From Candidatus Clavichlamydia salmonicola (GTDB lineage Bacteria; Chlamydiota; Chlamydiia; Chlamydiales; Chlamydiaceae), in NCBI RefSeq assembly GCF_015356765.1, contig NZ_WTCQ01000001.1, forward strand, positions 372,001-436,000: 64,000 bases of DNA, read 5' to 3'. The translations under genes and the position numbers were made by a program. The notes beneath the pieces are model-generated. The model was not told the origin of the DNA, made no database searches, and saw nothing but the letters and a program-made list of their open reading frames with translations. Positions 46,307 to 55,193 of the stretch are shown in pieces. Every line of letters begins with the position of its first letter. Within the stretch, counting starts at the first letter, position 1.

Positions 46307-47755
46307 ATGTCATCACTATCTACTGAAGAAATTTTACAAAATCGTTCTGAATATAAGTATGGTTTTATCACTGATATTGAGCGAGATTCGTTAGAGCCAG
46401 GTTTGTCAGAAGAGACTATTCGACAAATAGCATTAAAGCGAGATGAGCCTGATTTTTTATTAGAGTTTCGGTTAAAATCTTATAGGCATTGGCTGACTTT
46501 AAAGGAGCCAGAATGGGCAAATATAAGTTATCCACGAACAGATTATAATTCTTTAGTTTATTTTTCAGCACCAAAGCAAAAAGCTCTTTTGGGAAATTTA
46601 GAAGACGCTGATCCAGAACTATTAAAAACATTTCAACGATTAGGGATTCCTCTAGATGAACAAAAACAGTTAGCGAATGTAGCTGTAGATTTAGTTTTTG
46701 ATTCAGTGTCAATAGGAACAACATTTAAAAAAAAATTAACAGATGCGGGAGTGATCTTTTGTTCATTCTCAGAAGCAGTTCGTTTGTATCCTGATCTTAT
46801 TCGGCAATATTTAGGAACAGTTGTTCCAGCAGGAGATAATTTTTTTGCAGCATTAAATTCAGCAGTATTTACTGATGGGTCTTTTGTTTATGTCCCAGCA
46901 GGGGTTGCTTGCCCTATGGAAATTTCTACATATTTTAGAATCAATGACAAAGAAGCAGGACAATTTGAGCGAACCTTAATTATAGCTGAAGAAGGTTCTT
47001 CTGTCAGTTATTTAGAAGGTTGTACTGCCCCTGCTTTTTCTACTAAACAGATGCATGCAGCTGTAGTTGAGTTGATCGCTTTAAAAGATGCAAAAATTAA
47101 ATATTCTACTGTTCAAAATTGGTACACGGGTGATTTAAAAACGGGTGAAGGTGGAGTCCATAATTTTGTAACCAAAAGAGGTTTATGTAAAGGCGAAGGC
47201 TCTAAGATTTCATGGACACAGGTAGAAGTAGGATCCGCAGTTACATGGAAATATCCAAGTTGTATTTTGGCTGGAGATAATTCTGTAGGAGAATTTTATT
47301 CAGTAGCATTAACGAATGGAAAAATGCAGGCAGATACAGGAACAAAAATGATCCATTTAGGAAAAAATACACGTTCTGTAGTTGTTTCTAAGGGTATTTC
47401 TGCAGATGAATCACATAACACATTTAGAAGTTTAGTCACGATTAAACCTGGAGCTAAAGGAGCTCGCAATCATACACAATGTGATTCTATGTTAGTTGGA
47501 AACTGTTGTTCAGCAAATACATTTCCTTCTATAGAGGTGATGAATACTGAAAGTGAAACTGAGCATGAAGCAACAACATCAAAAATTCATGAAGAGCAAT
47601 TATTTTATCTACAATCCCGAGGATTAACTCGGGATCAAGCATTAAACTTAGTGGTTAATGGCTTTTGTCAAGAAGTGATTCAAGAACTTCCAATGGAATT
47701 TGCTGAAGAAGCTAAAAAATTATTATTATTGAAACTGGAAAACAGTGTGGGCTAA
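46307..47755 (+). CDS. sufB: Fe-S cluster assembly protein SufB
   Basis: 482 residues, full length. SufB is the scaffold subunit of the SufBCD complex that builds iron-sulfur clusters in the cytoplasm. Features: YKYGF at the start, the [20 protein letters not shown] segment at about 196, the central beta-helix with YLEGCTAP at about 237, and the C-terminal [20 protein letters not shown] at about 403 and [12 protein letters not shown] at about 432. It is the first gene of sufBCDS; sufC starts three bases after its stop. In a host-dependent chlamydia this is the only Fe-S assembly operon visible here. Confidence 0.96.
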   Translation: MSSLSTEEILQNRSEYKYGFITDIERDSLEPGLSEETIRQIALKRDEPDFLLEFRLKSYRHWLTLKEPEWANISYPRTDYNSLVYFSAPKQKALLGNLEDADPELLKTFQRLGIPLDEQKQLANVAVDLVFDSVSIGTTFKKKLTDAGVIFCSFSEAVRLYPDLIRQYLGTVVPAGDNFFAALNSAVFTDGSFVYVPAGVACPMEISTYFRINDKEAGQFERTLIIAEEGSSVSYLEGCTAPAFSTKQMHAAVVELIALKDAKIKYSTVQNWYTGDLKTGEGGVHNFVTKRGLCKGEGSKISWTQVEVGSAVTWKYPSCILAGDNSVGEFYSVALTNGKMQADTGTKMIHLGKNTRSVVVSKGISADESHNTFRSLVTIKPGAKGARNHTQCDSMLVGNCCSANTFPSIEVMNTESETEHEATTSKIHEEQLFYLQSRGLTRDQALNLVVNGFCQEVIQELPMEFAEEAKKLLLLKLENSVG

Positions 47756-47758
47756 AAA

Positions 47759-48511
47759 ATGTTAACAATTTCTGATTTACAAGTAAGCAATCAAGGAAAT
47801 GTTATTTTAAAAGGAGTAAATTTAGAAATTTTTCCTGGTAAAAGACATGTTATTATGGGTCCTAATGGATCTGGAAAATCAACATTAGCCCGGGTGCTTG
47901 CAGGTGATCCTGCTTATGAGGTAATTGGAGGAAAGATCCTTTTTCAAGGAGAAGATATTACAATGTGGTCTCCAGAAGAAAGATCTTTAGCAGGTATTTT
48001 TATGAGTTTTCAGTATCCATCAGAAATTCCTGGAGTCTCTAATGAGACTTTTTTTCTGGAAGCTTATAACACGCATAGATTGGCTCATAAAAAATCTTTG
48101 TGTTCAGAGGTTGAATTTCAAGAACTCCTTAATGAAATAATGAAGCAGTTAGGAATTGGTGCAGATTTTAAATCCCGAGGAGTTAATGAAGGGTTTTCTG
48201 GTGGTGAAAAAAAGCGAAATGAAATTTTGCAAATGATCTTATTAAAGCCAGCATTATCAATTTTAGATGAAACAGATTCAGGGTTAGACGTAGATGCTCT
48301 GCGTATTGTAGCAAAAAGCTTATCTCAGTTTTTTATCGACAATCCAAAAAGTAGCATGATGTTAATTACGCATTATAGAAAATTTTCTGATTATGTAGAT
48401 CCTGACTTTATTCATATATTGTCAGAAGGACGTATTGTTAAAAGTGGGTCTGCTAGCCTAGGTTTAGAGTTAGAAGAGTTGGGATATGACAAACTTATAG
48501 GGATCCTTTAA
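47759..48511 (+). CDS. sufC: Fe-S cluster assembly ATPase SufC
   Basis: 250 residues, ABC-type ATPase without membrane domain. Walker A is GPNGSGKST at about 35-43, the Q loop is FMSFQYP, the signature is FSGGEKKR at about 147, and Walker B is LSILDETDSGLD at about 162. SufC binds SufB and SufD and powers cluster building. The genes sufB, sufC, sufD and sufS follow each other with gaps of three and four bases and one overlap, so they are a single operon. Confidence 0.96.
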   Translation: MLTISDLQVSNQGNVILKGVNLEIFPGKRHVIMGPNGSGKSTLARVLAGDPAYEVIGGKILFQGEDITMWSPEERSLAGIFMSFQYPSEIPGVSNETFFLEAYNTHRLAHKKSLCSEVEFQELLNEIMKQLGIGADFKSRGVNEGFSGGEKKRNEILQMILLKPALSILDETDSGLDVDALRIVAKSLSQFFIDNPKSSMMLITHYRKFSDYVDPDFIHILSEGRIVKSGSASLGLELEELGYDKLIGIL

Positions 48512-48515
48512 ACCA

Positions 48516-49781
48516 ATGAGTCAGCTGTTACAGGAAAAAATTCAAACATCCACAGATATTTTAATGAAAGGGATTCTTATCAAAGAAGGATTTCCTCAAC
48601 ATGAATGTTTAGATCGTTTTTTAGAATTAACAAAAAAAATTGATCAAAAACCTCAAGATAAAAAGACTTTAGAGATGCTTTCTAAAAATATAGGAGCGTT
48701 ATCTTGGGATTATAATGACCTTACTATAGATGAGTCAGAGTATCGGTGTGTATTTATTAATGGACGTTATAATGAACAGCTATCATTAATGCCTAAAGAA
48801 GCGATCATTTTACCATTAACAGCTGCTTTAAAAACATACAGTGGATTTTTAGGTTATAGGATTAAGCAATGGGCGAATACAGAAACAGCCCCACTAGCTT
48901 TGCTTAATGGTGCTGCTTGGGCAGAAGGTATTTTTATATATATTCCAGAGCATTGTGTTATTGCTCATCCTATACATATTTGTTCTGTTAATACAATTTT
49001 AGATAAAGAAAAATTATTTATCTGTTCTCCACGAATACATGTTGTACTAGGTCATCATGCGCAGTTGAAGATACAGATGCAATCACAAGTAAAGAGCGAA
49101 GAAGCTGCGGCTCTTTGGCTGAATAGCTTTTTAGACTGTTTCTTAGAAGAAGAAGCATCTTTAGAATGTTACTTTTCTAATGCACAATGTCGGCGGCATT
49201 CTTCTGTTAGAAGTTATTTAAAGGATCGCTCAACCTTTAAGGTAGGTATTTTATCAGGAGAAAAATTTAAAGATGAACATGACATTAGATGTGTATTAGC
49301 TGGAACAGCTTCTCATGCTGAGGTTGTAGGCTTACTAAGTCCTAAAGAAAGTAATGCAATAGATTTAGAAATTTTTATGACTCATCGGGGAGAGCAAACA
49401 ACATCAAGACAGAAAGTAAAAGCTATTTTAACAGGTAAAGCTAAGGCTTCGTTCCAAGGAAGAATCTTTGTGGAAAAAGAAGGTGATAAGACAGATGCTT
49501 ATCAGCGTATTGATGGGTTATTACTCAGTGAGGGAGCTGTGATGTTTACACAGCCTGAACTAGAAATTTTTGCAGATGATGTCAAAGCATCTCATGGAGC
49601 AACAGTTGGAAAGCTGGAGTCTGGTGATCTTTTTTATATGAGAAGTCGTGGGATTAGTGCTGAAAAAGCCCGAGCCCTTTTAATTCAAGCTTTTGTAGAT
49701 GAAATAGCTGATGATTGCATTTTGCCTAATAGTGGAAAACTTTGTTTAAAAGATTTTTGTAGAGGGATTTTTAATGGTTAA
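48516..49781 (+). CDS. sufD: Fe-S cluster assembly protein SufD
   Basis: 421 residues. SufD pairs with SufB as the second beta-helix subunit of SufBC2D. The C-terminal half carries the family features: DLEIFMTHRGEQTTSRQKVK at about 286, FQGRIFVEKEGDKTDAYQ at about 312, and VKASHGATVGKLESGDLFYM at about 353 with the histidine expected at the SufB-SufD interface. The N-terminal half is divergent, which is usual for SufD. The stop overlaps the start of sufS by eight bases. Confidence 0.93.
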   Translation: MSQLLQEKIQTSTDILMKGILIKEGFPQHECLDRFLELTKKIDQKPQDKKTLEMLSKNIGALSWDYNDLTIDESEYRCVFINGRYNEQLSLMPKEAIILPLTAALKTYSGFLGYRIKQWANTETAPLALLNGAAWAEGIFIYIPEHCVIAHPIHICSVNTILDKEKLFICSPRIHVVLGHHAQLKIQMQSQVKSEEAAALWLNSFLDCFLEEEASLECYFSNAQCRRHSSVRSYLKDRSTFKVGILSGEKFKDEHDIRCVLAGTASHAEVVGLLSPKESNAIDLEIFMTHRGEQTTSRQKVKAILTGKAKASFQGRIFVEKEGDKTDAYQRIDGLLLSEGAVMFTQPELEIFADDVKASHGATVGKLESGDLFYMRSRGISAEKARALLIQAFVDEIADDCILPNSGKLCLKDFCRGIFNG

Positions 49782-51024
49782 TTTAATGACAGACGCTGAA
49801 GAAGAGATCTTTACAGCAATAAAAGCAGAATTTCCAATTTTTACCCGCAAGATAGAAGGAAATGATCTAATTTATTTAGATACAGCAGCAACAGCTCAAA
49901 AGCCAAAGGCGGTTATTTCAGCAATTACAGATTTTTATTCTTATGGTTGTGGAACAGTCCATAGAGGTGTTTATGCTTTATCTCGATCTGCTACTAAACA
50001 ATTTATAGAAGCAAGAGAGAGAATTGCAGCTTTTTTTCACGTTTTACCTGAAGAGATTCTTTTTACTCGTGGAGCTACCTCTGCTTTAAATAATATAGCT
50101 CGCGCCTTATCAATGTCAGCGCTAAAAGAAGGTGATGTCATTTTATTAAGCTCAATAGAACATCATGCATGTGAAGTTTCTTGGCGTATTATTGCAAAGC
50201 AATATGGATTAATCATTAAGTATATTCCTGTTGATGATCAGGGAAATTTGATTATTGAAGAAGCTGAAAGGTTAATAAAAGCAGGGGCTCGTGTTATTAA
50301 TTTAGTGCATATAGCTAATGTATATGGAGCAATTATTCCAGTAGATCAAATCATCGATATTGCACATAAGCATGATGTTTTGGTTATATTAGATGGTACT
50401 CAAAGTGCAGCACATTTTCCTTTAGATTTAAAGAAGATGAATGTGGATGTGTTTGTTGCTTCAGGGCATAAGATGTATGGCCCTACAGGTATAGGGATCA
50501 GCTATATTAAAAAAGAGTTATTAGACCACTTACCACCATTTGAAGGTGGTGGAGATATGGTAGAAACAGTTACTGAAGATGAATTAATTTTTCATCCAGC
50601 GCCTTTAAAGTTTGAAGCAGGAACTCCAGCTATAGCCTCTGTTATTGGCTTGGGAGAAGCATGTCATTTTTTAATGAATATTGGGATGAATAAAGTTTTT
50701 TTAAGAGAACGAGAAATAACGTCCTATTCTATAGAAAAATTTTTGGCAATGGATCAAGTAGAAATTTTAGGAAATAAGGATGCTTTTGCAAGAGGATCTT
50801 TAGTAAGTTTTGCAGTAAAAGGTATTCATCCACTAGATATTGCTTATTTATTAGATGCACAAGGAATTGCAATAAGAAGTGGTAACCATTGCAGTCAATC
50901 TTCTATGCGTAGAAGTGGCTATACAAGCCTAGCTAGGATCTCTTTTGGTGTATATACGCTTAAGTCAGATATAGATTATTTTAGTCAAGTGTTAGAAGAG
51001 ATTATCACATTACTTAGTAAGTAA
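49774..51024 (+). CDS. sufS: Cysteine desulfurase SufS
   Basis: 416 residues, PLP-dependent enzyme that takes sulfur from cysteine for the Suf scaffold. DTAATAQKPKAV lies near the N-terminus, SIEHHACEVSW at about 128, the PLP-binding lysine is in SGHKMYGPTG at about 229-238, and the active-site cysteine in RSGNHCSQSSMR at about 368-379. The start could be 49774 or the ATG at 49786 (MTDAEEE); the longer form overlaps sufD by eight bases. SufE is not present in the operon. The 3' end overlaps the convergent gene at 51014 by 11 bases. Confidence 0.95.
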   Translation: MVNLMTDAEEEIFTAIKAEFPIFTRKIEGNDLIYLDTAATAQKPKAVISAITDFYSYGCGTVHRGVYALSRSATKQFIEARERIAAFFHVLPEEILFTRGATSALNNIARALSMSALKEGDVILLSSIEHHACEVSWRIIAKQYGLIIKYIPVDDQGNLIIEEAERLIKAGARVINLVHIANVYGAIIPVDQIIDIAHKHDVLVILDGTQSAAHFPLDLKKMNVDVFVASGHKMYGPTGIGISYIKKELLDHLPPFEGGGDMVETVTEDELIFHPAPLKFEAGTPAIASVIGLGEACHFLMNIGMNKVFLREREITSYSIEKFLAMDQVEILGNKDAFARGSLVSFAVKGIHPLDIAYLLDAQGIAIRSGNHCSQSSMRRSGYTSLARISFGVYTLKSDIDYFSQVLEEIITLLSK

Positions 51025-51766
51025 ATTGTGACTTTACTTGTTTCCAAATGCTATGGCCATATATCTTAATAAGGTTTTTTAGAGAGAAAAGTTCTTGTAC
51101 ACAAGAAAATTTATCTCCACAAAGACGAAAAAGTGGCCATCTGCCTTTTCCCCATGTCATGTTAATGGCATTCCCATTAACAAAAGAATATTGATATTGC
51201 TCTGAAACAGTCGCGTGGGTGGATCTTATGGTTTGTCCAAAGGGATAGATAAAGGAAGTAATTTTTCTACTTAAAATTTCTTCTAAAATATTTTTTGCCA
51301 AAATAATTTCTTGATGAACATCTACAAAATCAAAGCGTAAGTTACAGCCAGAATGTCCATGAACAGCATAATGCAGTAATTTTTCTTGATCCATTTCCTG
51401 CAATTCTTTTCCTGAGCAAAAAGGATGAGTTTTTTCAAAAATACCATCAGTAGTAGTTAAGGCATTGGAGATAGATGTGCGAATGGAAAGGGGAACTGTA
51501 GAGTCATCAGGAGAGATATAACGTGTAGATACACCAAGAATAGCTTTTATATTTAGTTGCTTTAACAAAGGAAATATATGATACATAAAGTCAGCACTAG
51601 CATGATCAAAGCATAAGGCTAAGGACATTTTATGCACAGGGATAGGATCGCCAGGAGTAACAAGAGGAAAATTTTTTTTTAAAAAAGATAATTGATTTTT
51701 CCAAAAAAAAGCATCATTAGAATTATTGAAAAGCTGAATCTTAGAGTAGTTAAGAACCAATAACAT
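51014..51766 (-). CDS. Polysaccharide deacetylase-like (NodB-type) protein
   Basis: 250 residues. The segment MSLALCFDHASADF (about 47-60) matches the first NodB motif TFDDG, with the first Asp kept but the second replaced by His; SFIYPFGQ at about 170 matches the later YPYG motif. NodB enzymes remove acetyl or related groups from sugars with a metal ion, so the change in the metal-binding aspartate makes activity uncertain. There is no signal peptide. In C. trachomatis the gene between sufS and dppF is parB (CT688); here this gene and the next take that position. Its substrate cannot be told from the sequence. Confidence 0.65.
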   Translation of the reverse strand: MLLVLNYSKIQLFNNSNDAFFWKNQLSFLKKNFPLVTPGDPIPVHKMSLALCFDHASADFMYHIFPLLKQLNIKAILGVSTRYISPDDSTVPLSIRTSISNALTTTDGIFEKTHPFCSGKELQEMDQEKLLHYAVHGHSGCNLRFDFVDVHQEIILAKNILEEILSRKITSFIYPFGQTIRSTHATVSEQYQYSFVNGNAINMTWGKGRWPLFRLCGDKFSCVQELFSLKNLIKIYGHSIWKQVKSQFTY

Positions 51767-51794
51767 ATGGGCCTTTCTATTTAAATAATGATTT

Positions 51795-51823
51795 GCCTCA
51801 TTAATAAATTTTATTGATGAGGC
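51795..51823. terminator. Strong hairpin between two minus-strand genes
   Basis: GCCTCATTAATAA pairs with TTATTGATGAGGC (one G-T pair) around a short loop. It lies 22 bases beyond the stop of the gene at 51845 and before the start of the gene at 51766. The T run is on the plus side (tttgcttttt), so it is a good hairpin but only a fair terminator for the minus-strand gene. Confidence 0.5.
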
Positions 51824-51844
51824 TTTGCTTTTTATAACATGATC

Positions 51845-52507
51845 CTATGGATGTAAAGAAATAAGATGGTCAAGATAGGAGTCTAAAGAGCAAAAACCAA
51901 TGTATAAAAATGGTTTAAAGCGTTCTTCATAATTGGCTTCTTTAATTTTAGATCGATGTTGAGTAACAAACTCTTTATGACCACTTTTAACAGCTAAAAA
52001 TAGCATAGATAATTCATTAGAAATTTTTAATAATGGATATTTACAGCTACTATTTAATAATGTGTCTAATTCTTGAGATTTTAAAAAAGCTTCTTGATAA
52101 GAGTTCTGTAAAGTTAACAATACAATTTTATTATAAAGCTCAACGCATGATGAATGGGAGTGTAGTGATGTTGGGCATGTAGTATAGCTTTCAAACAAAG
52201 GTAAAGATGTTTGAGGAGTATTTTCTAACATATTCCATGATGTTAAAATTGATAAAACATGGGGATCATTAGGAAAGGAGCGTTTCATTTCAGTTTCTAA
52301 AGAATTGATGAAATCAGCAGAGCATATTTCTGGGATACCTAAAAATTTATAAGCATATATAGATTCTAAAAAACTATTGGTAAATGTTCTAGAACGAGCA
52401 TGAGAAGCGCACCAACTGGTTTGTGGTGTTAAGATTAAAAAAAGGAAGATAGTCATAACCATCTTAATTTTTTTGAATAAGAAAGAATTTTTCAAAATCA
52501 TGAACAT
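51845..52507 (-). CDS. Small exported protein of unknown function
   Basis: 220 residues at most. The N-terminus has a basic stretch followed by MVMTIFLFLILTPQTSWC, a good signal peptide core, with a likely cut near SWCAS. Internal starts at 52501 or 52459 are possible; the latter would leave only the hydrophobic part. The mature part is about 190 residues with many cysteines for its size (ICSAD, YTTCPTS, SSCVEL, SSCKYP, FCSLD), which may form disulfide bonds outside the cytoplasm. The helical pattern is faintly TPR-like (LLTLQNSYQEAFLKSQELD). I do not recognise the family. Confidence 0.65.
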   Translation of the reverse strand: MFMILKNSFLFKKIKMVMTIFLFLILTPQTSWCASHARSRTFTNSFLESIYAYKFLGIPEICSADFINSLETEMKRSFPNDPHVLSILTSWNMLENTPQTSLPLFESYTTCPTSLHSHSSCVELYNKIVLLTLQNSYQEAFLKSQELDTLLNSSCKYPLLKISNELSMLFLAVKSGHKEFVTQHRSKIKEANYEERFKPFLYIGFCSLDSYLDHLISLHP

Positions 52508-52650
52508 AAATTTTTAATGATTGGAATAGTAAAAATTGTACAAGTAAAAGAGCTTTTTGTAAATTCTGAGGCAAATTCTAAAATTTTTTTATAAAAAAGC
52601 CTGTAAGAGCAAGAGATAAAGTAAAACTATATTTGTTATAAAATAACTGA
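52508..52650. other. Spacer between exported protein and dppF
   Basis: 143 AT-rich bases with no gene. They should hold the promoter of the minus-strand gene ending at 52507 and the end of the dppDF message. Confidence 0.4.
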
Positions 52651-53472
52651 TTATCTAGATCTTTGACTTGGATGAGCAGGTGCTTGAGAAGCTAGTAATA
52701 ATTTTGTGTAGGGATGCTGAGGATTTTTAAAAACGTTATTAATATCACCTTGCTCTACAATTTTTCCTTGGTACATGATTAAAACTTTAGAACAAAGATG
52801 CTTAATTACAGCTAAATTATGAGAGATAAAAAGGCATCCAAAACGAAGATTTTGTTGTAGATCCATTAAAAGATTCAATACTTGTGCTTGTACTGACATG
52901 TCTAGAGCAGATACAATTTCATCACAAATTAATAATTTGGGTTTTAAGGCAATGGCTCTTCCAATCGAGATTCGTTGCTGCTGTCCTCCGGAAAACTGAT
53001 GTGGATATTGAAATACAGAATTTTTTGACAGTCCTATGGCATTGAGTACATCTAATACTGCAACCATTTGCGCTGTTTTATTTTTTACAAGTCCATGGTA
53101 AAGTAAAGGATCTCCAATACTTTGAAATACTGTTTTACGAGGATTTAGAGAAGAATAAGGATTCTGAAAAACCATTTGAATTTGGCGTTTTAAAAATCGT
53201 TTCTTCTGTCCTTTTAAGGTAAGTAAATTTTCTCCTTGAAATAGGATGGCTCCTTCAGTTGGCCTACTTAATCCTTCTATCATTAGACCTGTAGATGTTT
53301 TGCCAGATCCAGATTCTCCAACTAAACCAACAATTTCTCCTTCATTTACAGAGAATGAAATATTATCCACAGCTTTAATAAGAGATGAAGATAGAGAAAA
53401 CCAATGATTTTTCTTTTGAAAATATTTTTTTAAATTTTGTAATTGTAGAAGAGGTTCAGAGTTCATCTTCAT
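52651..53472 (-). CDS. dppF: Oligopeptide/dipeptide ABC transporter ATPase DppF
   Basis: 273 residues. Walker A is GESGSGKTS at about 50-58, the Q loop FQNPYSSLNPRK at about 102, the signature FSGGQQQR at about 161 and Walker B LLICDEIVSALD at about 181. It is the second ATPase of a peptide importer, paired with DppD. The usual C-terminal peptide-transporter extension is short here. It overlaps dppD by 17 bases. The matching permease and binding-protein genes are not in the window. C. trachomatis has the same pair as CT689/CT690. The start could also be the ATG two codons in (MNSEPLLQL). Confidence 0.9.
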   Translation of the reverse strand: MKMNSEPLLQLQNLKKYFQKKNHWFSLSSSLIKAVDNISFSVNEGEIVGLVGESGSGKTSTGLMIEGLSRPTEGAILFQGENLLTLKGQKKRFLKRQIQMVFQNPYSSLNPRKTVFQSIGDPLLYHGLVKNKTAQMVAVLDVLNAIGLSKNSVFQYPHQFSGGQQQRISIGRAIALKPKLLICDEIVSALDMSVQAQVLNLLMDLQQNLRFGCLFISHNLAVIKHLCSKVLIMYQGKIVEQGDINNVFKNPQHPYTKLLLASQAPAHPSQRSR

Positions 53473-54451
53473 AGAGTCTACACTTTACTTTATGCCATTG
53501 GCTTTGATTAATAATAGGGATGGGGCCTTGTTGGCAAGATGGCATAGCGTATGCACACCGAGTATGGAAATGACAACCTGTGGGATAATTAGTGATATGA
53601 GGAATAGAGCCAGATATTACTTGAAGTTTTTTTCTAGCTAGGTTTGTGGTGTTTCCAGGACGAGAAGCGAATAGTGCTTTAGTATAAGGATGAGCCATAT
53701 TGTCAAATAAATCAAGCACAGGAGCCTGTTCTATGATTTCCCCTGCATACATAACAAAAACATCATCAGCAATATCAGCTACAACACCCATATCATGAGT
53801 GATAAGAAGTATGGCCATGCCATGAGTTTGTTGTATTTCTTTAAGAAGATTTAAAATTTGATGTTGAATAGAAACATCTAAAGCTGTGGTAGGTTCATCA
53901 GCAATTAAGATATCAGGCTTACATAAAAGAGCCATAGCAATGATAACCCGTTGAAGCATCCCGCCTGATAATTGATGAGGATATTGAGAAAGTATACGTG
54001 ATGGATCAGGTAAATGAGTTTGTTTTAATGCTTCCAAAATATGAAAGATACTCTCATCTTTTTCCATAGATTGGTGTGTTTCTAAAACTTCTGAAAGTTG
54101 ATCTTCTATTGTATATACAGGATTAAGAGTTGATTGTGGATTTTGAAAGATCATACTAATGCGATTGCCACGAATTTTTCTTAATTGAGCATCAGAACAG
54201 GTTAATAGATTTTTATTATCATATATAACTTCTCCTTCAGGAGGAAGAAAAGGAGGAGTAGATAAAAGACCTAAAATTGCATGAGTGGCTACTGATTTTC
54301 CTGAGCCAGACTCTCCTACTAAAGCAATAGTTTTTCCTTTGATCAAATCAAAAGAAATATCATTAACAGCCATATATTTTTTTCCAGAAAGCATTAATGA
54401 TACACGAAGATTTTTTACTGTAAGAAGTGGAGTCGTTGGAGTAGACATCAT
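53456..54451 (-). CDS. dppD: Oligopeptide/dipeptide ABC transporter ATPase DppD
   Basis: 331 residues. Walker A is GESGSGKSV at about 42-50, the Q loop FQNPQSTLNPVY at about 100, the signature LSGGMLQR at about 162 and Walker B DILIADEPTTALD at about 181. The C-terminal part has GCHFHTRCAYAMPSCQQ, the cysteine-bearing end that is typical of Opp/Dpp ATPases. It is the first gene of the pair and diverges from the DUF47 gene across about 50 bases, so both promoters must lie in that short gap. Two ATGs are adjacent; either may be the start. Confidence 0.92.
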   Translation of the reverse strand: MMSTPTTPLLTVKNLRVSLMLSGKKYMAVNDISFDLIKGKTIALVGESGSGKSVATHAILGLLSTPPFLPPEGEVIYDNKNLLTCSDAQLRKIRGNRISMIFQNPQSTLNPVYTIEDQLSEVLETHQSMEKDESIFHILEALKQTHLPDPSRILSQYPHQLSGGMLQRVIIAMALLCKPDILIADEPTTALDVSIQHQILNLLKEIQQTHGMAILLITHDMGVVADIADDVFVMYAGEIIEQAPVLDLFDNMAHPYTKALFASRPGNTTNLARKKLQVISGSIPHITNYPTGCHFHTRCAYAMPSCQQGPIPIINQSQWHKVKCRLYEDEL

Positions 54452-54501
54452 GGTTTACAATTAAGTTGTTTGAGCGATAAGATATAGGAAAAGGTTTTCT
54501 T

Positions 54502-55170
54502 ATGCAAACGCTGGCGCGTCTCTTTGGACACTCTCCTTTTTCTCCTTTAGAAGCTCACATGGCTGCAGTAGCTCAATGTGTTCATCTACTTCCAGCTCTT
54601 TTCAATGCTCTTGCAATGAAAGATTATGATAAAGTAGCTGAAATGGGAGAAGAGATTTCTAAAAAAGAACATGAAGCTGATGAAATAAAGAATGACATTC
54701 GTAATCATCTTCCTTCAGGTTTATTTCTTCCTGTATCTCGGGCAGGATTGCTTGATATTCTTTCTTTACAAGATGGATTAGCAGATAAAGCTGAAGATAC
54801 TGCTGTGCTTTTATCTATTCATAACCTTTTATTTCATGAATCTTTTAGTGATAAATTTTTTGCTTTATTAGAAAAAAATTTAGAAGTATTTGAATCTGTC
54901 TGGGCCATAATCAAGAGGTTAAATCTTCTTTTAGAAAGTTCTTTTGGTGGTACTGAAGCTGAAAAAATTCGTAAACATGTTCATCGAGTTTCCATAGGGG
55001 AACATGAGTCAGATATTTTGCAAAGGCAACTCTTAAAAACACTGTTTAAGCAGGATGCATATATTTCTGGTCGAGAATTTTTCTTATGGATGAAAATTAT
55101 ACATGCTGTTTCTGGGATATCAGATGTTGCCGAGAAATTGGCTAATCGTGTTTGTATGATCTTAGAATAA
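54502..55170 (+). CDS. DUF47 (PhoU-like) phosphate transport regulator
   Basis: 222 residues, helical. The family is usually encoded next to Pit phosphate permeases, as here, and resembles PhoU. Visible features are the repeated metal-binding-type segments KKEHEADEIKNDIRNHLP at about 53 and IGEHESDILQRQL at about 165, and LLDILSLQDGLADKAEDTA at about 87. No signal peptide is found. It lies 23 bases before the chosen start of the Pit gene, so the two are probably one message. The C. trachomatis gene CT691 is in the same place. The direct effect on transport is not shown by the sequence. Confidence 0.9.
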   Translation: MQTLARLFGHSPFSPLEAHMAAVAQCVHLLPALFNALAMKDYDKVAEMGEEISKKEHEADEIKNDIRNHLPSGLFLPVSRAGLLDILSLQDGLADKAEDTAVLLSIHNLLFHESFSDKFFALLEKNLEVFESVWAIIKRLNLLLESSFGGTEAEKIRKHVHRVSIGEHESDILQRQLLKTLFKQDAYISGREFFLWMKIIHAVSGISDVAEKLANRVCMILE

Positions 55171-55193
55171 ATTATCTCAAGGATTCCTTTTTC

